Below are positions 7,677 through 14,302 of a stretch of 19,063 nt of DNA, piece by piece. Made by a program: the position numbers and the translations under genes. Within the stretch, counting starts at the first letter, position 1. The number at the start of each line of letters is the position of its first letter. Origin of the DNA: Bacteroidales bacterium (GTDB taxonomy: Bacteria > Bacteroidota > Bacteroidia > Bacteroidales > DTU049). The notes under the pieces are model-generated. The model saw only the letters and a program-made list of their open reading frames with translations. It was not told the DNA's origin and searched no databases. The stretch is taken from NCBI GenBank assembly GCA_018432645.1, contig JAHDSP010000405.1, positions 1 to 19,063 on the forward strand, given 5' to 3'.

Positions 7677-8669
7677 TTAAGAATCTAATTTCACTTTTAA
7701 ATAATTTAGATAAGATTTTACTAGATCAAGCGGGTACAATTGATAGCTTTTATTAGCTAATTCTAGAGATTTATCCAATTGTCCCAGAAATTCGTAAATA
7801 ATAGCCAAATTGTAAATAGCTTTTGCTAGTATTATTTTATCATTATCATTATCAATATCGATATCAATATCAATATATTTTTCGTAAATTGCTTTAGCAT
7901 TATCTATATCTTCGATTTTGAGTAATTTAAAAGCTTTTTTAAAATCTTTATTTGTATTAGCATATATGCCTCTCACCGTTGTCATTTGTGGTGGAGAAAG
8001 TTGCTTAATGACACTTCGTGCAAATGATTGTCCCCAATCTACTGTGAAGTCTTGAGTTTTGAAAATATTTTTCAATGCTTCAGCTTTAGTGTTACCAGTA
8101 GCATTAAAAATAGGCTCTTGCGAAAAATCAAAATGTCGAACTAATCCATTTCTATCATAAATACGCATAATAGCTCTGAAAACTCCTTTTCGCGAAGCAT
8201 AATAAATAGTAGTGCCACCATAATCTAGAGAAGTTTCTTGCCTATTTTCCTGGATATTATCATCAAAAAAAGCTTTAAAATAATCTAGGGTGATTAACCA
8301 ACAAGAATTATTGTTTTTCAAAATATATTGAGCACTATCAGCACTCAATGTATCATCCAGATTATTAATATTAGCAATGGGCAATTCTATTAACTCTACA
8401 TCAAAATTTAATTTTTTTAAAGTATCCAGTAAAAAATTAATTGTAGATATAGACCCCTGTCTCTCTAATCCTCTGAAAAGGTAGTCTAATGACTCAGACT
8501 GCTCTAGATCTTTGTCTTTTGTAATCCTATTAGCTATAAGAAATTTTTTTGTGGTACAATTATCATCAGATAAATAAAATTGTGAAGAACGCTCCCATTT
8601 ATAGTATTTCACTTCTGTACATGACAATAAAAAAACAAATGCAAAGAAAATAAAGTATTTGAATTTCAT
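7677..8669 (-). CDS. DUF6340-like lipoprotein with C-terminal TPR-like helices
   Basis: A 330-residue predicted lipoprotein: a basic start and hydrophobic stretch run into the lipobox LLSC, making Cys17 the lipidated residue. The central part (about 40-215) resembles the DUF6340 family of Bacteroidota surface or periplasmic lipoproteins, with an early IANRI strand and a GQSFARSVIKQLSPPQ segment. The C-terminal 90 residues form helix pairs of tetratricopeptide type (AIYNLAIIYEFLGQLDKSLELANKSYQLYP). Between two helices lies an acidic Ile-Asp and Asn-Asp repeat (see 7843-7878). Function is unknown; it may be an envelope scaffold. It precedes mpl by 27 bp, and a TAnnTTTG box lies 19 bp before its start. 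Confidence 0.75.
   Translation of the reverse strand: MKFKYFIFFAFVFLLSCTEVKYYKWERSSQFYLSDDNCTTKKFLIANRITKDKDLEQSESLDYLFRGLERQGSISTINFLLDTLKKLNFDVELIELPIANINNLDDTLSADSAQYILKNNNSCWLITLDYFKAFFDDNIQENRQETSLDYGGTTIYYASRKGVFRAIMRIYDRNGLVRHFDFSQEPIFNATGNTKAEALKNIFKTQDFTVDWGQSFARSVIKQLSPPQMTTVRGIYANTNKDFKKAFKLLKIEDIDNAKAIYEKYIDIDIDIDNDNDKIILAKAIYNLAIIYEFLGQLDKSLELANKSYQLYPLDLVKSYLNYLKVKLDS
7843..7878. repeat. Short in-gene tandem tract of ATC/ATT triplet pairs
   Basis: Within the lipoprotein gene the sequence runs as repeated ATCATT, then ATCAAT and ATCGAT hexamers, encoding an alternating Ile-Asp then Asn-Asp stretch. Hexamer gain or loss would keep the frame and change the loop between two helix pairs. 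Confidence 0.7.
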
Positions 8670-8688
8670 TTTTATAAGTTATTTCGTT

Positions 8689-8696
8689 CAAAATTA
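8689..8696 (-). promoter_or_regulatory. Bacteroidota-type -7 promoter box of the lipoprotein-mpl operon
   Basis: Reads TAATTTTG on the minus strand, an exact TAnnTTTG match, 19 bp before the ATG at 8669. Confidence 0.55.
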
Positions 8697-8944
8697 GAAA
8701 AATAATTAAATATATCTATGTGTAAAATTAAATATAAATTAAGCAAAAAAACAGATTACAAATAAATTTTATTTTTACAAAAATACATAATTTTATATCA
8801 ATTATATTGCCTTTTATTCCTATTATTTGGCTGAAATATAGTCTTATGATAATTTTTTTATTAAGTTGATTAGTTTAATGTTTTTAAAATCTAACTATTA
8901 CTACTATATTTATCATTTGTAAAGATTATTATAGATACTTAATA

Positions 8945-8952
8945 TAATTTTG
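8945..8952 (+). promoter_or_regulatory. Bacteroidota-type -7 promoter box of the CoA-disulfide reductase gene
   Basis: TAATTTTG, an exact TAnnTTTG match, 14 bp before the ATG at 8967. A TTTG at 8916-8919 lies 25 bp upstream, somewhat farther than the usual -33 spacing. Confidence 0.55.
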
Positions 8953-8966
8953 CAAAAATCAATATT

Positions 8967-10607
8967 ATGAAAAAAGTTGTAATTATAGGTGGAGTAGCAG
9001 GTGGAGCCTCTACGGCAGCTAGATTGAGAAGATTAGATGAAAATGTAGAAATTAAAATTTTCGAACGTGGTAAATATATTTCGTATGCTAATTGCGGATT
9101 ACCATATTATGTAGGAAATATTATTAAAGAAAGGAATTCATTGCTTGTGCAGACAACTCAAAAAATGAAAAAAAGATTTAATCTTGATATTTATACTTTG
9201 CATGAAGTCATTAAAATAGATAGAGCAAATAAATCATTATTAATTAAAAATTTAAAAACTAATGAAATTTTTCAAGAAACTTATGATATTTTAGTTTTAT
9301 CTAGTGGAGCAGAACCTATTAAGCCGCCAATAAAAGGAATAGACACTGCTGATAATGTTTTTAACCTACGTGATATTCCTGATGCAGATAAAATAAAAAA
9401 TTTCATAGAAACTAAAAATCCTAAAAATGCTGTAGTCATTGGTGGTGGATTTATTGGTATAGAGATAGCAGATAATTTGCTTGCTAGAGGTCTAAAAGTT
9501 ACACTTGTAGAAAAGGCAGACCAGATTTTAGTGCAGTTAGATAAAGAGATGGCTAATATTTTGCATAAACATATAATAGACAAAGGAGTAGAATTAATCT
9601 TATCTGATAGTGTAGAAGAATTTAAAAATAATGGAACTAAATTAGTGCTTAGTAGCGGCAAGCAAATAGATTCAGAACTTACAATTTTATCTATTGGCGT
9701 TAAACCAGAAAGTAATTTAGCTAAAGATGCTGGATTAGACATAGGTATCACAGGAGGAGTACAAGTAAACGAATATTTACAAACTTCAGATGAAAGCATT
9801 TATGCTATCGGTGATGTGATAGAAGTGAGAGATTTCATAACTGGATTGCCTACATTAAAGCCATTAGCTGGTCCGGCAAATAAACAAGGCAGAATAGTAG
9901 CTAATAATATTTGTGGGAAAAATGAAAAATACTTGGGTACTATAGGCACCTCAGTAGTTAAGGTCTTTGATATGACAGCAGCCTCAATAGGTAATAATGA
10001 AAAGATGTTAAAAAAAGCAGGTATTCCTTATGAAACTGTACATATTGCACCACCTTCTCACGCTACTTATTATCCTGGAGCAACCACTATGTTTATGAAA
10101 TTAATTTTTGATAAAAATAATGGTAAAATATACGGTGCTCAAGCCATAGGATATGATGGAGTAGACAAAAGAATAGATGTGCTATCGACAGCTATTATGG
10201 GAGGTATGACTGTGATGGATTTGCAATATTTGGAATTAGCTTATGCACCGCCTTTCTCATCTGCTAAAGATCCTGTAAATATGCTTGGTTATGTAGCTAC
10301 TAATGTGATAGATGGTGATTTAGAAATAATTCATTGTGATGAATTTATTAATTTGAAAAAGGATAATGCAGTTATAGTAGATGTATGTGAACCTATAGAA
10401 AGAGAAAAAGGCTACATAGATTGCTCTATAAATATCCCTCTTAATGATTTAAGAAATAGATTAGATGAGCTACCTAAAGATAAAATGATTTATGTCTATT
10501 GCCAACAAGGCTTGAGATCTTATATAGCTTATAGAATTTTGAAACAAAATGGTTTTAACGTTAAAAGTATTGATGGTGGATATAGGTTTTATCTAAATTA
10601 CATTTAA
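8967..10607 (+). CDS. CoA-disulfide reductase / NADH oxidase-like flavoprotein with C-terminal rhodanese domain
   Basis: A 546-residue fusion. Residues 1 to about 450 are a pyridine nucleotide-disulfide oxidoreductase: FAD loop GGVAGG (8-13), the single redox Cys43 in YANCGLPYY that marks the CoA-disulfide reductase/NADH oxidase/persulfide reductase branch, a second nucleotide loop GGGFIG (about 159-164) for NAD(P)H, an FAD-binding YAIGDV segment and the C-terminal YAPPFSSAKDPVNMLGY motif. Residues about 455-546 form a rhodanese domain with active-site Cys512 in CQQGLRS. Such CoADR-rhodanese fusions reduce CoA disulfide, CoA persulfide or polysulfide in thiol and sulfur homeostasis; which substrate applies cannot be told. 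It is monocistronic, and the downstream spacer is rich in repeats. Confidence 0.9.
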   Translation: MKKVVIIGGVAGGASTAARLRRLDENVEIKIFERGKYISYANCGLPYYVGNIIKERNSLLVQTTQKMKKRFNLDIYTLHEVIKIDRANKSLLIKNLKTNEIFQETYDILVLSSGAEPIKPPIKGIDTADNVFNLRDIPDADKIKNFIETKNPKNAVVIGGGFIGIEIADNLLARGLKVTLVEKADQILVQLDKEMANILHKHIIDKGVELILSDSVEEFKNNGTKLVLSSGKQIDSELTILSIGVKPESNLAKDAGLDIGITGGVQVNEYLQTSDESIYAIGDVIEVRDFITGLPTLKPLAGPANKQGRIVANNICGKNEKYLGTIGTSVVKVFDMTAASIGNNEKMLKKAGIPYETVHIAPPSHATYYPGATTMFMKLIFDKNNGKIYGAQAIGYDGVDKRIDVLSTAIMGGMTVMDLQYLELAYAPPFSSAKDPVNMLGYVATNVIDGDLEIIHCDEFINLKKDNAVIVDVCEPIEREKGYIDCSINIPLNDLRNRLDELPKDKMIYVYCQQGLRSYIAYRILKQNGFNVKSIDGGYRFYLNYI

Positions 10608-10751
10608 TGAAATTTTTCAAATTTTTTAAAACTTTTATTTTATTGTTAAATATTTGGACAGTTATATACTAACCACAGAGTTCTCAAAGTATGCAAAAAG
10701 AATGCAGAGAAAGATTAATCTTTTCAGGGCTAAAGCATACATCTTTTTTTA

Positions 10752-10857
10752 TGGGAATAGTAGCGGGTATATAGGAAATAGGAGTGAGTATATAGTAGAT
10801 AGTAAATAAGTATATAGTAGAATATAGTTAGTATATAGTAAATAATATTGAGTAATG
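10752..10857. repeat. About 15 tandem degenerate heptamers of AGTATAT type
   Basis: From 10752 the sequence can be cut into sevens: TGGGAAT, AGTAGCG, GGTATAT, AGGAAAT, AGGAGTG, AGTATAT, AGTAGAT, AGTAAAT, then a single extra A, AGTATAT, AGTAGAA, TATAGTT, AGTATAT, AGTAAAT, AATATTG, AGTAATG. A higher-order unit of 21-22 bp starting with AGTATATAGTA recurs at 10787, 10809 and 10830, with a weaker copy at 10766. Confidence 0.8.
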
Positions 10858-10996
10858 ATAAAGCCCATACATTATTGTCTAAACTATGATTTTGGGGATT
10901 AATGGATTTTTTTTTGAATTTATATTTTGTGCAAATTTGTGTGCATTTGTGGACTAACTTTAAACTATTATCTTGCTAAATTCCTTATTCCATCAC

Positions 10997-11031
10997 TAAC
11001 CATTAATTATTAATCATTAACCACTAATCAT
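10997..11031. repeat. Five tandem heptamers of TAATCAT type
   Basis: TAACCAT, TAATTAT, TAATCAT, TAACCAC, TAATCAT in strict 7-bp phase. The unit differs from the 10752-10857 block but has the same period. Confidence 0.8.
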
Positions 11032-11127
11032 CAGAAAATTAAAATACTGATACTCAACTAGTTATTAATGTTTTTTGTTTATAGTCTAGTGTTAATTAAA
11101 TATTTTTTTAAATTTAATAAATAGTAG

Positions 11128-11135
11128 TATATTTG
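11128..11135 (+). promoter_or_regulatory. Bacteroidota-type -7 promoter box of the mod/fic operon
   Basis: TATATTTG, an exact TAnnTTTG match, 23 bp before the ATG at 11159. It is the only such box seen at the head of the accessory island. Confidence 0.55.
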
Positions 11136-11158
11136 CATACTGTAATTTTATTTTTATT

Positions 11159-12289
11159 ATGGCTGAAAATAACAACAAAAAATATGTAGAGCTCATCTGG
11201 CATCAAAAATACGATAAAATAGATCTTGGAAGCAAAATGCCAATAGAAAAGCCAAATCTTGTGCTTCAGAAAGTTGAGACTATAAACGAACCGCGAATTA
11301 AGGCTGACAAAACTGCCTGGGTTTTTCCTGAAGATGAATGGCCAAAGGATTATCCGAAGGATTGGAAGAACATGCTCATCTGGGGCGATAACAAACTCGT
11401 GATGTCATCGCTCATAAAGCAAGGCTGGGCAGGTAAAATTAATCTCATTTACATAGACCCACCGTTTTTCACAGGCTCTGACTTTACAATAAGAACAAAA
11501 CTCGGAGATGAGCAGATAGAAAAAGAACCTTCGATCATTGAAGAGCGTGCTTATAATGATACATGGAGCGGTGGGATTGCCTCGTATCTCAAATATATGT
11601 ATGAGCGCTTAGTTTTGATGCGAGATTTGCTGGCTGAGAATGGCTCTATTTATGTGCACCTGGACTGGCATGTAGGTCATTACGTGAAAGTAATGATGGA
11701 TGAGATTTTTGGGTATGAGAATTTTAGAAATGAGATTGTATGGTGCTATGCACAAGGTGGACGTCCCAAAGATTATTTTCCAAATAAGCACGATGTAATA
11801 TTTCTATATTCCAAATCAGCCAACCCTAATTTTAACAAGGATATGATTAAGATCCCTTACGATTTATATTCTGAAAAATCTTCTTCTTCATTCACAAAAG
11901 TTGATGAGAATGGGCGAAGATACAAAGAAATATACGGCAGTGATAAAAAGAGTAAATATAAGTACTATATGGATGAAGGTAAAATACCTTTTGATTGGTG
12001 GACAGACATACCAAAAATGACTGGAAGAACTGCTGCATCTTTAGAATCAGAATATTTATTTTTCGATACTCAAAAACCCGAAGCCCTATTAAAACGCATC
12101 ATCCTCGCCTCTTCCAACCCAGGCGACATCGTCGCTGACTTCTTCTGTGGCTCAGGCACAACCTTAGCAGTCGCAGAGAAACTTGGCAGACGCTGGATAG
12201 GTTCTGATTTATCCAAATTTGCTATACAGGTTACAAGAAAGAGGCTTTTAGATATTTACAACTCAAAAGATTTGCAAGTAAATGAATAA
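11159..12289 (+). CDS. mod: Type III-like DNA methyltransferase (Mod), catalytic N-terminal portion
   Basis: A 376-residue beta-class amino-methyltransferase (N6_N4_Mtase family) that should transfer a methyl group from SAM to adenine in a recognition site. The catalytic DPPF (100-103) comes before the SAM loop FFCGSG (328-333), the beta-class order, and about 200 residues between them hold the target-recognition region. The N-terminus (MAENNNKKYVELIWHQKYDK) is typical of large Mod proteins of type III-like systems. Related Mods, as I recall them, continue past the RLLDIYNSKDL end seen here into a further domain, and that continuation appears at 13564-14061 after a fic gene. So this is probably a 5' portion of a split mod. 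The methylase core itself looks complete and could be active. Confidence 0.85.
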   Translation: MAENNNKKYVELIWHQKYDKIDLGSKMPIEKPNLVLQKVETINEPRIKADKTAWVFPEDEWPKDYPKDWKNMLIWGDNKLVMSSLIKQGWAGKINLIYIDPPFFTGSDFTIRTKLGDEQIEKEPSIIEERAYNDTWSGGIASYLKYMYERLVLMRDLLAENGSIYVHLDWHVGHYVKVMMDEIFGYENFRNEIVWCYAQGGRPKDYFPNKHDVIFLYSKSANPNFNKDMIKIPYDLYSEKSSSSFTKVDENGRRYKEIYGSDKKSKYKYYMDEGKIPFDWWTDIPKMTGRTAASLESEYLFFDTQKPEALLKRIILASSNPGDIVADFFCGSGTTLAVAEKLGRRWIGSDLSKFAIQVTRKRLLDIYNSKDLQVNE

Positions 12290-12331
12290 ACTTTTTAAAT
12301 TTTTGAAAAACTTTATTTTAAGACGGTTTTA

Positions 12332-12408
12332 TCCGACTTACAGATATTACTCCTTATCTAAGTCGGAAATTTCCACCTTAAATTTTTATTTAAATTTTAA
12401 TAAGGAGT
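12332..12408 (+). promoter_or_regulatory. Possible RNA switch in the fic leader: competing hairpins around the ribosome binding site
   Basis: TCCGACTTA (12332-12340) is exactly complementary to TAAGTCGGA (12359-12367), enclosing an 18-nt loop. That loop contains ACTCCTTA (12349-12356), exactly complementary to TAAGGAGT (12401-12408), which is the fic Shine-Dalgarno sequence 11 bp before its ATG. The loop could therefore bind and hide the ribosome site, alone or as a pseudoknot. Confidence 0.45.
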
Positions 12409-12418
12409 TAGACAACTT

Positions 12419-13567
12419 ATGAGTGAAAAAGTAGGAAGATTTGTTTTACAACCTCAAGGATATAAGGCATTCATTCCTGAGCCTTTACCCTCTAGATCTC
12501 CAATAAAATTTGATGATGAATTATTAAATCTACTTTCTGAGGCAGATAGAGCCCTTGCAAGACTTGATGGAATCGCTACTGTTTTACCTAATCCTGACCT
12601 TTTTATTGCAATGTATGTGAAAAAGGAAGCCATTTTAAGTTCACAGATTGAAGGCACGCAAGCATCTTTAGAAGGTGTTCTTGAGTTTGAAGCCAATTTA
12701 GTTCCTAAGGAAAATATATACGATATAAAAGAAGTTATAAACTATGTGAAAGCACTAGATTATGGCATTGAGCGGTTGAAAACACTACCGATGTCTTTGA
12801 GGTTGATTAAAGAAGTTCATAAAATTCTGATGGAAAACACAAGAGGGGCAACAAAAAATCCTGGCGAATTTCGGACGACTCAAAACTGGATTGGTCCAGC
12901 AGGAGCAGGTTTATCAGAAGCTATTTTTGTTCCTCCTCCTCCAAATATGGTCATAAATTTAATGGGTGATCTGGAAAACTTTATTCACCAAAAAGATAAT
13001 ATTCCACCTTTAATTAAGATATCCCTAATACATTATCAGTTTGAAACTATTCATCCGTTTTTAGATGGAAACGGCAGAATGGGAAGGCTCTTGATAACTT
13101 TTTATCTTTACTGGAAACAATTATTGTCTAAACCACTTTTGTATTTAAGTTTTTATCTTAAAAAAAATAGAGAAGCATATTATGACTTGTTAATGAAAAT
13201 TCGCAAGGAAAGTTCATGGGGAGAATGGATAAAATTTTTCCTCAAGGGAGTATATGAGACATCACAAGAATCAGCAAATACAGCAGGAGAAATTATTAAA
13301 CTTAAAGATAAAATTATTTATAAGCTTTATGAAAATTCTGTTTCAAGCATCTATGCTGTAAAACTTTTGGAAATTCTTTTTGATAAACCCTTGGTTGAAG
13401 TAAAGGATGTTGTATCCAAATTAAAAATTCATAAAGATACCGCCAATGAACTAATCAAAAGTTTTGAGAAGATAGGAATCTTACATGAAATAACAGGTAA
13501 ACAAAGATATAGGAAATATATTTTTAAAGATTATGTTAATATTATAAAAAGAGGAACAGAATTATGA
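12419..13567 (+). CDS. fic: Class II Fic-domain protein (predicted AMP-transferase) with C-terminal winged helix
   Basis: A 382-residue Fic protein that would transfer AMP from ATP to a Ser, Thr or Tyr of a target protein. The complete core HPFLDGNGRMGR lies at 212-223 with catalytic His212. The autoinhibitory (S/T)xxxE(G/N) helix is upstream, Ser74-Glu78-Gly79, which defines class II, where this helix blocks ATP binding until released. Residues about 300-375 look like a winged helix-turn-helix, common in this DUF4172/Fic_N-type architecture and often used for self-regulation. It has a good Shine-Dalgarno (AAGGAG) and a structured leader. Its TGA overlaps the ATG of the next gene (ATGA). It separates two pieces that read like one Mod protein. 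Confidence 0.92.
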   Translation: MSEKVGRFVLQPQGYKAFIPEPLPSRSPIKFDDELLNLLSEADRALARLDGIATVLPNPDLFIAMYVKKEAILSSQIEGTQASLEGVLEFEANLVPKENIYDIKEVINYVKALDYGIERLKTLPMSLRLIKEVHKILMENTRGATKNPGEFRTTQNWIGPAGAGLSEAIFVPPPPNMVINLMGDLENFIHQKDNIPPLIKISLIHYQFETIHPFLDGNGRMGRLLITFYLYWKQLLSKPLLYLSFYLKKNREAYYDLLMKIRKESSWGEWIKFFLKGVYETSQESANTAGEIIKLKDKIIYKLYENSVSSIYAVKLLEILFDKPLVEVKDVVSKLKIHKDTANELIKSFEKIGILHEITGKQRYRKYIFKDYVNIIKRGTEL

Positions 13568-14061
13568 GCGATAAAAAATATGAAAAGCCAGCCAGACCAT
13601 TTGAACTCTGGAATATAGGAAACTATGAAACAACTTATTGGCAAGAGAAAGAGGAGGAATATCTTGCTTTTATGCTTAAGCTCTATCAGGCCCAACCTTT
13701 AACAGGTTTTAGATACTTGCATGGCAGAAAAGGAGATAGAGCAGTTCATATTGGTCCTTTGAATGCTCCTGTTACAAGGGAAGAGGTTGAAAAAGTGGTT
13801 GTTGAGTGTAGAGCTAACAATTTCAATAAAGCCGATGTCTTGGGATGGGAATGGAGTTATGAAATTAATGAGCTTGCTAAAGCATCTGCCAAAAATGACG
13901 GTGTTGATTTGAAACTTGTCCAAATACCATCTGTGAATGAGATAAAATCTTCACTTGTCGGCTTTGATATACAGTTATTGAAAGTTCCAGACCAAGTGGT
14001 AGAAAAAGAGTTAAAATATCATCATAAATTAGCCAAAAAAATTGGTTCTATAAAAATATAA
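13564..14061 (+). CDS. Fragment resembling the domain that follows the methylase in large Mod proteins
   Basis: A 165-residue protein. KPARPFELWNIGNYETTYWQ, the GFRYLHGRKGDRAVHIGPLN segment, then VLGWEWSYE and KLVQIPSVNEIKSSL resemble, from memory, the stretch of large type III-like Mod proteins just after the methylase core; those proteins normally run on for another 150 residues or so that are missing here. No catalytic motif is visible. Its start overlaps the fic stop as ATGA, implying translational coupling. It could be a decaying mod piece, or a separate subunit that joins the split Mod in trans. The role is inferred; no independent family name is offered. Confidence 0.6.
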   Translation: MSDKKYEKPARPFELWNIGNYETTYWQEKEEEYLAFMLKLYQAQPLTGFRYLHGRKGDRAVHIGPLNAPVTREEVEKVVVECRANNFNKADVLGWEWSYEINELAKASAKNDGVDLKLVQIPSVNEIKSSLVGFDIQLLKVPDQVVEKELKYHHKLAKKIGSIKI

Positions 14062-14115
14062 TTAAATTTGCATTTAAACCTATATAATAAAAAAATAGGG
14101 AATTAGATAAAAAAC

Positions 14116-14301
14116 ATGGCTGAAAACAAAAAATATGTAGAGCTCATCTGGCATCAAAAATACGATAAAATAGATCTTGGAAAGAAAATACCAATAGAAA
14201 AGCCAAATCTGCCGCTTCAGACCGTTGAGACGGTGAATAAGCCAAGTAAAAAGGTAAAATTGTTTGAACATTTTATAGAAGATTTAAGGAGGATGTTATA
14301 A
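14116..14301 (+). pseudogene. Truncated second copy of the mod 5' end
   Basis: A 61-codon frame whose first 45 residues repeat the start of the intact mod: MAENKKYVELIWHQ and so on to about VETVNKPSKK. A 55-bp stretch of DNA is identical between the copies. Homology ends near 14250 and the tail (LFEHFIEDLRRML) is unrelated. All catalytic motifs are gone. It ends one base before the next ATG and its tail carries the AGGAGG (14287-14292) that serves the DUF262 gene, so translation of the remnant could feed into that gene. Confidence 0.75.
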
Positions 14302-14302
14302 A

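Larger units (their letters stand above)
10608..11158. other. Gene-free 551-bp spacer with several blocks of short periodic repeats
   Basis: No open frame of note. It contains a degenerate heptad-like block at about 10670-10715 (starting ACCACAG AGTTCTC), the clear heptad block 10752-10857, a 10-bp phased TTTGTG triplet at 10926-10951, five in-phase TAAyCAT-type heptads at 10997-11031, and the mod promoter box near its right end. It marks the border between the ordinary gene region and the rearranged restriction island. Confidence 0.75.

Noticed and set aside
9281..9799. Long minus-strand frame (172 codons) inside the CoA-disulfide reductase gene.
   Set aside because: It is antisense to a well-conserved flavoprotein, is Ser/Leu-rich in the way of shadow frames, and has no ribosome site.
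10766..10850. 21-22 bp direct repeats as plasmid-type replication iterons.
   Set aside because: No replication initiator gene or DnaA-box cluster is nearby, and the repeat breaks down into degenerate heptads.
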